Source: Porphyromonadaceae bacterium (lineage in GTDB: Bacteria > Bacteroidota > Bacteroidia > Bacteroidales > Paludibacteraceae). Taken from it: a DNA stretch of 19,951 bases. Every line of letters starts with the position of its first letter. Within the stretch, counting starts at the first letter, position 1. The position numbers and the translations under genes are program-made. The notes beneath the pieces were generated by a model that was not told the origin of the DNA, searched no databases, and worked only from the letters and a program-made list of their open reading frames with translations. The DNA lies in the NCBI GenBank assembly GCA_905372135.1, contig CAJPNS010000021.1, positions 1 through 19,951 on the forward strand, read 5' to 3'. Positions 13,768 through 19,951 of this stretch are shown piece after piece.

Positions 13768-14433
13768 TCAACGCTGTATAGAGTTATTTTGCTGTTTGAT
13801 AGATTGATTGAGAGTCTCTATCTCTTTCGATAACTTATCGATATCGCTATTTGCTTTCTTTATATTCTCCTCTGCCTTCTTGATATTTTTCTCGTATACT
13901 GTGATATCTTTCTTGAGCTTTTCGACCTCTTTCTTCTTCGTCTCTACATCTTTCTGCGATACGTTGATACTTTGCTCGAGGTTGTTGTTGTTGATAGCGG
14001 TCGTATACTTCGAGTCTAAGAAGTATTTGAGGTTTGTTACAAGCGTTACGTCTGAGCGCGAGCTTTCGTAGTCGGTCGAAATACCTTTCTGCACGAATAC
14101 ATTTACTTTCGTCACAGGGTTGTTTTTATTTTTCGACTTTGCTTCGAATCCTATATACATATTTATATAGTCGGTCGAAATTTCGGAGAAAGCTATCTTC
14201 TCGTACGAGAGGATTTTTCCGCCCTTACCTTTGAGCCCCGCATTCTTTAGGAGCTTTTCCATCACCTCTTGGGCATCTTTTACATTAGCCGATACATCGA
14301 TACAGACAGCATTTGCCTGTGTCTTCTTATCTATATTAGCCAAAGCCTCGTACGAACGAGATTGAGCAGTTGCCGTCGATACAGCTGCAATTGTAATAGC
14401 AGCAAACAAGATACAAAATTTTTTCATACTCAT
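13768..14433 (-). CDS. Secreted/periplasmic protein with C-terminal coiled coil, function unknown
   Basis: A 221-residue protein with a signal peptide at residues 1-24 (MKKFCILFAAITIAAVSTATAQ after two extra residues). The ATG at 14427 is an equally possible start. The middle, residues 30-150, is a mixed alpha/beta domain with DVSANVKDAQEVMEKLLKNAGLK and a strand-rich segment YINMYIGFEAK and TKVNVFVQKGIS. Residues 151-221 are a strongly charged K/E-rich coiled coil ending in an N/Q-rich tail. There is no lipobox or barrel signature. I recognise it only as a Bacteroidota-style exported hypothetical protein. It lies downstream of DivIC on the same strand with a 79-base gap, so transcription may be linked. 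A periplasmic coiled-coil scaffold would fit the sequence, but this is a guess. Confidence 0.75.
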   Translation of the reverse strand: MSMKKFCILFAAITIAAVSTATAQSRSYEALANIDKKTQANAVCIDVSANVKDAQEVMEKLLKNAGLKGKGGKILSYEKIAFSEISTDYINMYIGFEAKSKNKNNPVTKVNVFVQKGISTDYESSRSDVTLVTNLKYFLDSKYTTAINNNNLEQSINVSQKDVETKKKEVEKLKKDITVYEKNIKKAEENIKKANSDIDKLSKEIETLNQSIKQQNNSIQR

Positions 14434-14512
14434 AATCCTATTATATTTATTAATATTTTTATAAAAAACTACTTTAATACAGACAGATTGCTATCTGGGG
14501 TGAAAGTTTAAT

Positions 14513-14827
14513 CTACTCCTCGAATATAAATACGTCTTCGTCGGAGGCTTTCATACCATATTTTTCTCGTGCATATCGTTCGAGCGTCTCTCTGTCGTCT
14601 GTGAGAGCCTTTATCAGACGTTCGTTTTCGTCGATACTGTGTTGTGTGGCGGTATTTTCTCGTTTGAGCCTTATATTTTCAGACCTCAAACGCCACGATT
14701 TAACGAAGCTGTTAGTGTCGAAAAAGGTCATCCACACCACGAACACCACTCCCACGAATATATATCCGTATCTGCTTAGAAAAAAATAGCGGATATATGA
14801 GAAAACAACATCGATTTTCTTGAACAT
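14513..14827 (-). CDS. Septum formation initiator family protein (FtsB/DivIC)
   Basis: A 104-residue bitopic cell-division protein that would join the FtsL/FtsQ-type divisome subcomplex. A short cytoplasmic N-terminus with MFKKIDVVFSYIRYFFLS precedes one membrane helix at about residues 21-37 (GYIFVGVVFVVWMTFF). A coiled coil follows at about 43-80. The conserved end LERYAREKYGMKASDEDVFIFEE is the strongest marker, matching the ARExYGM-x-x-xDE-VF pattern of DivIC proteins in this phylum. The size is normal. It starts 21 bases after the RluB stop, so the two are likely one transcript. Confidence 0.9.
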   Translation of the reverse strand: MFKKIDVVFSYIRYFFLSRYGYIFVGVVFVVWMTFFDTNSFVKSWRLRSENIRLKRENTATQHSIDENERLIKALTDDRETLERYAREKYGMKASDEDVFIFEE

Positions 14828-14848
14828 CGCTTGTGCCCCGTCGGCCGT

Positions 14849-15970
14849 TTACTGTGAATTCATCTTGAGGAAGCTCACCTCTCGTTCCGACAAGAAACGC
14901 CATTTGCCGCGCGGGAGATTTTTCTTCGTCAGCCCCGCGAAATATACTCTGTCGAGGTTTACGACCTTATATCCGAGGTGTTCGAACATACGCCTTACGA
15001 TGCGGTTTCGTCCGGAATGTACCTCGATGCCTACTTGCTTCTTGCTGTCGTCTTTTACATACGATACATCGTCGGCTTTCGCCTCGCCGTCTTCGAGGAC
15101 GATGCCGTCTTTGAGCTTCTGCATATCGCTATCTTCCAAGTCCTTATCGAGCCCCACGTGATATATCTTTTTGAATAGATGTTTCGGGTGAGTAAGCCTT
15201 GTAGTGAGTTCGCCGTCGTTGGTAATGAGTATCACGCCTGTCGTATTGCGGTCGAGCCGTCCTACGGGGTATACTCTTTGCTGGCAAGCACCGTTGATAA
15301 GGTCGAGTACGGTCTTGCGGTCTTTCGGGTCGTCGGAAGTGGTGATGATATTCTTCGGCTTATTGAGCAAGATATATACTTTTTTCTCTAAGGAAACGGG
15401 TTCGTTGTGGAAGTATACTTTATCTTGAGCAGGTACTATCTTCGTGCCGAGCGTTGTTACTATCTGCCCGTTTACGCTCACTACCCCACTCGTAATGAAA
15501 TCGTCGGCTTCTCTTCGCGAACATATATTGGAGTTTGCCAAGAATCGATTGAGTCGCATAGGTTTGCTCGTATCCATAAAATCGACCGAATACCGTACCT
15601 GTCGAGAGTTACCCGCCGAGTACAGATTGCGCGGAGACTCTGCGTAGTCTCTCTTGCGGCTGTCTCTGGGAGTATAGCTCCAATTGTCGCCTGTCTGGCG
15701 AGGTTTACGCTCACTATTGAATGGCTTGCGGTCACGCTCGAATGGCTTGCGGTCGCTATTGAAAGGCTTGCGAGTATTTTCGAAAGGTGTTTTACGTTTT
15801 TCGTCTCTGTTGTCGGCGTTATTGCTATCTGCCGTATGGTCGTAGCTTGGTTTACGACCTCTATTGAGGGTATTATTCTTCGAAAAATTCGGGTTGAAGC
15901 TCTTGCGTTGCTGTCCGCCGAATGTCTGATTCGTATTGCTACGTTTGAATTTGTCTTTATTTATTTTCAT
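14849..15970 (-). CDS. RluB-type 23S/16S rRNA pseudouridine synthase with long low-complexity N-terminus
   Basis: A 373-residue RsuA/RluB-family enzyme that converts a specific rRNA uridine to pseudouridine. An S4 RNA-binding domain lies at about residues 137-190 (MRLNRFLANSNICSRREADD). The catalytic domain follows with VGRLDRNTTGVILIT (Asp240 the nucleophile), HPKHLFKKIYHVGL and GRNRIVRRMFEHLGYKV. Residues 1-135 are an unusual basic, Asn/Arg/Lys-rich disordered segment containing the heptad RKPF-N/E-x-D/E three times (67-87). Such extensions are common in Bacteroidota RluB and may aid RNA binding. I chose the ATG at 15970 rather than 16033, because the longer frame begins beside the -7 element at 16031-16038. 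RluB modifies U2605 in E. coli; whether the target is the same here is not shown by the sequence. Confidence 0.9.
   Translation of the reverse strand: MKINKDKFKRSNTNQTFGGQQRKSFNPNFSKNNTLNRGRKPSYDHTADSNNADNRDEKRKTPFENTRKPFNSDRKPFERDRKPFNSERKPRQTGDNWSYTPRDSRKRDYAESPRNLYSAGNSRQVRYSVDFMDTSKPMRLNRFLANSNICSRREADDFITSGVVSVNGQIVTTLGTKIVPAQDKVYFHNEPVSLEKKVYILLNKPKNIITTSDDPKDRKTVLDLINGACQQRVYPVGRLDRNTTGVILITNDGELTTRLTHPKHLFKKIYHVGLDKDLEDSDMQKLKDGIVLEDGEAKADDVSYVKDDSKKQVGIEVHSGRNRIVRRMFEHLGYKVVNLDRVYFAGLTKKNLPRGKWRFLSEREVSFLKMNSQ
15710..15772 (-). repeat. Three 21-bp coding repeats in the RluB N-terminus
   Basis: Consecutive 21-base units at 15710-15730, 15731-15751 and 15752-15772 encode RKPFNSD, RKPFERD and RKPFNSE. 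All three share the GGCTTGCG core on the plus strand. A partial further copy encodes RKTPFENT just upstream in the gene. The units are in frame, so copy-number change would keep the enzyme intact. Confidence 0.85.
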
Positions 15971-16030
15971 AATATATAGATTAATAAAGTAGGAGTTCGT
16001 ACCATATCGCCGTACCGTACAAACAGATGG

Positions 16031-16038
16031 CAAAGTTA
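16031..16038 (-). promoter_or_regulatory. Promoter -7 element for the RluB/DivIC unit
   Basis: TAACTTTG followed by C on the minus strand, 61 bases before the RluB ATG at 15970. It shares 13 bases (GCAAAGTTAGTAC on the plus strand) with the element in front of the phosphopantetheinyl transferase gene. Confidence 0.6.
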
Positions 16039-16065
16039 GTACTTTTTTATTAGAAAAATATATTC

Positions 16066-16073
16066 TACCTTTG
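16066..16073 (+). promoter_or_regulatory. Promoter -7 element for the RluA-family gene
   Basis: TACCTTTG followed by C, only 13 bases before the ATG at 16087. Transcription would begin about 5 to 7 bases after the element, so the message would be nearly leaderless. It is divergent from, and 27 bases away from, the RluB element. Confidence 0.6.
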
Positions 16074-16086
16074 CCGAAAAATATAT

Positions 16087-16767
16087 ATGCACATACTTTA
16101 CGAAGACAACCACATTATAGCCGTAAACAAGTCGTCGTCGGAGATAGTACAAGGCGACAAGACAGGCGACAAACCTCTGGTTGAGTCTGTCAAAGAGTAT
16201 TTAAAAGAGCGTTACCTGAAAAGCGGAAATGTCTTCTGCGGTGTAGTGCATCGCCTCGATCGCCCCGTGTCGGGGGTGGTTGTTTTCGCCAAGACATCGA
16301 AAGCTCTCGCACGCCTCAATGAGATATTAGCCCTCCGACAGATAACCAAAAAGTATTGGGCTATCGTATCTTCGCCTCCGCAAGAACCTCAGGGTACGCT
16401 CCGACACTTTCTGGTCAGAAACGAACGGCAAAATAAGTCTTACGCTTACTCCAAAGCGGTGCCTCAGTCGAAAGAGGCTGTTTTACACTACAAAACACTC
16501 GGTAAATCGGATAGATACACTCTACTCGAGGTCGACCTCGAGACAGGCAGGCATCACCAAATACGTTGCCAACTTGCCGCTATGGGCTGCATCATCAAAG
16601 GCGACCTAAAATACGGTGCTCCTCGCTCAAACCGGGGCGGAGGCATCTCGCTACACGCCCGAAGCGTCGAGTTTGTACACCCTGTAAAGCAAGAACGGAT
16701 AGTAATAGAAGCTCCGGTACCCGACGATACGCTTTGGCAGGCTATAACTAAAGATTTACAACAGTAA
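16087..16767 (+). CDS. RluA-family RNA pseudouridine synthase
   Basis: A 226-residue pseudouridine synthase of the RluA/RluD family. It begins MHILYEDNHIIAVNKSSSEI, the family's first strand pair. It carries VVHRLDRPVSGVVVFAKT with the HRLD motif at 55-58 (Asp58 catalytic), and ends with the RNA-contact region ETGRHHQIRCQLAAMGCIIKGD at about residues 150-172. There is no S4 domain, which fits the shorter members acting on tRNA or rRNA loops. The RNA target cannot be told from sequence. It is divergent from the RluB gene, so two pseudouridine synthases share one 116-base control region. Its last 20 bases overlap the convergent mutS2 gene. Confidence 0.92.
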   Translation: MHILYEDNHIIAVNKSSSEIVQGDKTGDKPLVESVKEYLKERYLKSGNVFCGVVHRLDRPVSGVVVFAKTSKALARLNEILALRQITKKYWAIVSSPPQEPQGTLRHFLVRNERQNKSYAYSKAVPQSKEAVLHYKTLGKSDRYTLLEVDLETGRHHQIRCQLAAMGCIIKGDLKYGAPRSNRGGGISLHARSVEFVHPVKQERIVIEAPVPDDTLWQAITKDLQQ

Positions 16768-19123
16768 TACCCGCTCCGCCGAGCTGCACATGTTCGTCGC
16801 CGAACGACTTTAGAAACGACAGACCGCTCAAATACTCGCGAATAGCTTGCCTTAGAGCTCCTTCGCCCGTGCCGTGTAGTATCCTCACCTGCCCGACATT
16901 TGCCATACGTGCATCGTCGATATAGTACATTACCGCCTTCAAAGCCTCGGCCACACGCATACCCCGCAGGTCTATCTCTTGCGAGAAATTGAGTTGCCGC
17001 CGCCGTATCTCGTTGGTAGTTGCTTTCGAAAGCCCTGCTTTTGCAGTCTGTTTTACCCTATTGCCCGTTGCTGCCTCCAGATCCGATAGACGGACGGTTG
17101 TCTTTATAGCCCCAAAAGCAACGATAGCCTTTTTGTCGCTTATATCGAGTATCTGTCCTACTACGCTTTGCCCTTTCATTACTACACGGTCGTCTATTTT
17201 GAATGTCGCAGAAGCAGGCTTGTCTACTTCGGTCTTCGGTACGATATCGTCGGTCAACGAGCGTATCGTCCGACGTGCCTCGGCAGTCTTCGCCTTATCT
17301 GCATTGCTCTCCTTGATAGTACGGATAGCATTCTCGATAGTAGCATTAGCAGAATCGACTATTTGGCGAGCTTCCATTTTCGCCTGTCGGATAATCTCTT
17401 TTTTCTCTGCCTCTATACTCGATAGCTTAGCCTCGTACTGCGATATTATTTCGTCTTGCTCTTTCGACCGTCGGCGTATTTTCTCACGCTTATTCTCCCA
17501 ATAGACCTTGTTTTTTATTGCAGCCTGCGTCAGGCGATCGTAGTTGATAGCTTGCTGCCCTACAAGTTGTTTTGCCGCAGCTATGATATTTTGAGGCAGA
17601 CCTATGTTTTGGGCTATCTCGAGCGCAAACGAACTCCCTGCCTGTCCTATCTTCAGCTCAAACAAAGGCTTCAGCTTACTTCTGTCGTAGAGCATGGCTC
17701 CGTTGACTACACCCTCGGTCTGCTCGGCAAAGTATTTGATGTTTGTGTAATGCGTTGTCACCACGCCAAATACACGTTTACGGCAGAACTCTTCGAGGGT
17801 AGCCTGAGCTATAGCTCCACCCATTTCGGGCTCCGTACCCGAACCGAATTCGTCTATTGCCACCAATGTTTTTTCTGTGGCATTTTTTACGAAAAACTTC
17901 ATATTCTGCAGGTGCGAAGAGTATGTCGATAGGTCGTTTTCTATATTCTGCCCGTCGCCTATGTCGAGAAATATATCGTCGAATACGCCTGCCTCGCTAT
18001 CTTCGGCAATAGGTATCGGCAAGCCGCATTGCAGCATATATTGCAGTAGGCACACTGTTTTGATACAGACCGATTTACCGCCGGCATTGGCTCCCGATAT
18101 TACTATTATTCGCTCTTTGTCGTCGAGTTTTATATCGAGAGGTACTATCTGCCCTCCCTGTTTTTCGAGCAATTCCTGCAATATCGGGTGGCGTCCCTTG
18201 TGCCAATCGATCACACATCGATCGCCTATATCGGGACAAATTGCTTTGATGTGTATGGAGTATTTTGCGATGGCATTCAGGGCGTCGAGCTGTAGGTAGA
18301 TTTTTTGTGCGTGTAGAATATTGGTATATTCGGGTCTGATAGACGATGTTACGGCAGTAAGTATCTTTATTATCTCTTTTCGTTCGTCGCTTTCGAGCTC
18401 TCGTATTTTGTTGTTGAGCAGCACTACCTGCGAAGGTTCGATATAGAACGTTTTTCCCGAAGCCGATTCGTCGTGAATGATGCCGTCGATTTTCCGTTTA
18501 TTCATCGATAATACGGGAATAACGAGCCTTCCCTCACGCACTACGGGTGTAGCATCTTTCTCTACCAACTCGTCGGCTTGTGCCTTTTGGAGTATCCTCT
18601 GGAGAGTCTTTGAGACCGATGCCTGAATCTGTGCCTTTGTCGAACGAATTTGCGCCAACTCGGGAGTAGCATTGTCTTTTATTTCACCGTTCTTATCGAG
18701 GATACGCGATATTTCTTTTAGCACGCTATCGGAGACAGCCATATTGCTTAAATAGTTTGCAAGTAGTGGATGACACTCTTTGTTTTTCTTCGAAAAAAAG
18801 TCTACAAGCTGCCCTAAATACTCGAGAAACTTTTTGATAGACAGCAATATATCTGTTTCTAAAAAAGTACCCTCTATTTCGGTCGATTTAAACGGTACTC
18901 GAAAGTCGTCTATCTGGTATATAGGTAAAACATTGATATTGTTCTCGAGTAGGTCGAACATTTCTTTGATATATTCGAGCCGATGTTTTATCAAATAGTA
19001 GTCGTTAGTGAAATTTAGTTTATCTATAAACACATACGACAAGTCGTTGACACACATCTTTTTGATATTGTTTCTCACAATATCGACACCTATCTTCTGC
19101 TCGAAACTGTCGGGATATATCAT
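16748..19123 (-). CDS. mutS2: Endonuclease MutS2 (ribosome-collision / recombination ATPase with Smr domain)
   Basis: A 791-residue MutS2. It has no mismatch-recognition domain. It starts with the lever/core region, has Walker A GANAGGKS (residues 344-351), the ABC-type signature stretch DIGDGQNIENDLSTYSSHL (387-405), Walker B with VAIDEFGSGTEP (421-432) and THYT (457-460). A long charged coiled coil follows at about 505-600, then a KOW-like segment (KIDDRVVMKGQSVVGQIL), and a C-terminal Smr domain from about 716 with DLRG (718-721) and HGTG (750-753). In other bacteria MutS2 suppresses homologous recombination and rescues or splits collided ribosomes; which applies here is unknown. A clear promoter sits at 19207-19237, giving a leader of about 78 bases. 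It is a single gene on its strand. Confidence 0.95.
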   Translation of the reverse strand: MIYPDSFEQKIGVDIVRNNIKKMCVNDLSYVFIDKLNFTNDYYLIKHRLEYIKEMFDLLENNINVLPIYQIDDFRVPFKSTEIEGTFLETDILLSIKKFLEYLGQLVDFFSKKNKECHPLLANYLSNMAVSDSVLKEISRILDKNGEIKDNATPELAQIRSTKAQIQASVSKTLQRILQKAQADELVEKDATPVVREGRLVIPVLSMNKRKIDGIIHDESASGKTFYIEPSQVVLLNNKIRELESDERKEIIKILTAVTSSIRPEYTNILHAQKIYLQLDALNAIAKYSIHIKAICPDIGDRCVIDWHKGRHPILQELLEKQGGQIVPLDIKLDDKERIIVISGANAGGKSVCIKTVCLLQYMLQCGLPIPIAEDSEAGVFDDIFLDIGDGQNIENDLSTYSSHLQNMKFFVKNATEKTLVAIDEFGSGTEPEMGGAIAQATLEEFCRKRVFGVVTTHYTNIKYFAEQTEGVVNGAMLYDRSKLKPLFELKIGQAGSSFALEIAQNIGLPQNIIAAAKQLVGQQAINYDRLTQAAIKNKVYWENKREKIRRRSKEQDEIISQYEAKLSSIEAEKKEIIRQAKMEARQIVDSANATIENAIRTIKESNADKAKTAEARRTIRSLTDDIVPKTEVDKPASATFKIDDRVVMKGQSVVGQILDISDKKAIVAFGAIKTTVRLSDLEAATGNRVKQTAKAGLSKATTNEIRRRQLNFSQEIDLRGMRVAEALKAVMYYIDDARMANVGQVRILHGTGEGALRQAIREYLSGLSFLKSFGDEHVQLGGAGITVVNL

Positions 19124-19206
19124 TTTGGGTTATCGATAGCGTACAAGTACAAAGTATATAATTGGTTTCAAGATAATGTTATGGGGGCGACCTCTAAAAA
19201 ATCCTG

Positions 19207-19237
19207 CAAAATTATGTATAATTTTCGATTGGTACAA
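19207..19237 (-). promoter_or_regulatory. Promoter of mutS2
   Basis: On the minus strand TTG (19235-19237) and TAATTTTG (19207-19214) are 20 bases apart, the standard Bacteroidota spacing, and GC follows the -7 element as usual. The mutS2 ATG is 83 bases downstream. Confidence 0.65.
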
Positions 19238-19285
19238 CAGCGCTCTTCTCCGTAACTATACGTTTTTTCACTCGACCGCAATTCT

Positions 19286-19317
19286 AAAAAAGCAGGCACC
19301 ACTTGCGGTAACCTGCT
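19286..19317 (-). terminator. Intrinsic terminator of the right-edge gene
   Basis: On the minus strand AGCAGG pairs with CCTGCT, with inner ACC/GGT pairing across a small bulge, followed by TTTTTT. It lies about 48 bases after the stop at 19365 and separates that gene from the mutS2 promoter. Confidence 0.7.
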
Positions 19318-19364
19318 CTATATTAACAAATAGCTTGCTTAGTACAATAATCGAATGCTGTTTG

Positions 19365-19951
19365 CTATTTGAGCTGCGATGCTTTTTTCAGTAACTTGCT
19401 TATATATCCGAGCATCTCTCTATTGTCTGCGCTTGTAATATCCGAATACTCTTTCAGTAGAAAAATTTTCTCGTTGGGCAGAAGCTTTCGGCTATACATA
19501 AGGTCTCTGATAGGATACTCTACAAATAAGATAGACAGATAAAACATATTACCCACCGTTTTATTGCTGAATATTCTTGAATTATCATCGTCCTTATCGG
19601 CAGAGAGAAGTGTTTTCATATATTCCGACCCTTCCGAACTATAGATATCGAACAATAGTTCCGACAAAAGAGGTCTATTATCGCCTATCTCTTTAAGCGA
19701 CTTAGGAAACAAGTAGTTGTTTATAAGCTCCATCGACGGATAATATCCGCTCTTCAAAACATCTGCAATTCTATACCTTTGGTAGAATTTCATCTCTTCG
19801 TCTTCGCTTGCATTGAACATATCGGTATTGATACCTCCTCCTGTTTTGGCAAATCTACCTTTTAAAATGGGTAAGAGTTTGTTCATCAGATAGTCTCCCA
19901 TCTCTTTTACTTCCTCCTTGGTATAGAGAGATTCTACCGAAGGTTGAGCAT
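19365..19951 (-). CDS. Unrecognised protein, N-terminus beyond window
   Basis: The frame runs 178 codons from an ATG at 19901, but it stays open through the window edge (AQPSVESLYTKEEVKE precedes that methionine), so the true start is probably outside. The visible part is alpha-helical and soluble, with no signal peptide, membrane segment or known motif. It contains GRFAKTGGGINTD, a helical middle with LLSELLFDIYSSEGSEYMKTLL, and a C-terminal IPR-like helix bundle ending in KKASQLK. An AAGGAGG string lies 11 bases before the ATG at 19901, but it also reads as Lys-Glu-Glu codons, and this phylum rarely uses Shine-Dalgarno sites. I cannot give a function. A terminator follows, and mutS2 lies downstream with its own promoter. 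Confidence 0.65.
   Translation of the reverse strand, partial: AQPSVESLYTKEEVKEMGDYLMNKLLPILKGRFAKTGGGINTDMFNASEDEEMKFYQRYRIADVLKSGYYPSMELINNYLFPKSLKEIGDNRPLLSELLFDIYSSEGSEYMKTLLSADKDDDNSRIFSNKTVGNMFYLSILFVEYPIRDLMYSRKLLPNEKIFLLKEYSDITSADNREMLGYISKLLKKASQLK

Noticed and set aside
15407..15979. 190-residue plus-strand open frame opposite RluB
   Set aside because: It runs antisense to the catalytic and N-terminal parts of a clear RluB, and its repetitive pattern mirrors the RKPF repeats.
19239..19270. Possible small terminator CGTA/TACG followed by a T-run
   Set aside because: The stem is only four base pairs and no plus-strand gene ends there.

Overview
The window reads as chromosomal DNA of a Bacteroidota bacterium, most likely order Bacteroidales. 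Three things support this. The gene families are typical of the phylum: a long-periplasmic-domain YidC, an OMP_b-brl_3 barrel, a PspC/GIN-domain protein, a DivIC-type FtsB and an RluB with a low-complexity N-terminus. Several genes carry the phylum-specific -7 promoter element TAnnTTTG. Shine-Dalgarno sequences are nearly absent. I see no insertion sequence, prophage, CRISPR array, tRNA or rRNA, so most of the window is housekeeping and envelope content.

Layout. 1-1262 (minus) is the N-terminal 420 codons of yidC. 1411-2899 (minus) holds a phosphopantetheinyl transferase followed by a short-chain dehydrogenase. 3106-6166 (plus) is a tight run of a small YgjV-like membrane protein, a TonB-dependent receptor and rsmD. 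6437-11209 (plus) is a PadR regulator, a HAAS-PspC-GIN membrane protein and a large OMP_b-brl_3 outer-membrane barrel, ending at a strong terminator; this looks like an envelope-sensing module. 11286-11606 (minus) encodes a small coiled-coil protein of unknown function. 11607-12087 is the only long non-coding stretch and holds an array of about twelve 21-bp repeats. 12088-13664 (minus) contains two translationally coupled family-2 glycosyltransferases. 13768-16033 (minus) contains a secreted coiled-coil protein, DivIC/FtsB and RluB. 16087-16767 (plus) is an RluA-family pseudouridine synthase whose 3' end overlaps mutS2 (16748-19123, minus). 19365-19951 (minus) is an unrecognised gene cut by the window edge.

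The most unusual element is the 21-bp array at 11740-11991. Each unit contains a dyad, AAGYAA-NN-TTRCTT, repeated at exactly two DNA helical turns. The differences between units fall mainly every third base, the pattern expected of a heptapeptide-coding repeat, yet there is no start codon and the frame is broken by stops. It is therefore either a phased protein-binding array or the remains of a heptad-repeat gene. Second in interest is the PadR / HAAS-PspC-GIN / outer-membrane barrel cluster, in which two TACTTTTGCA promoters suggest shared control.
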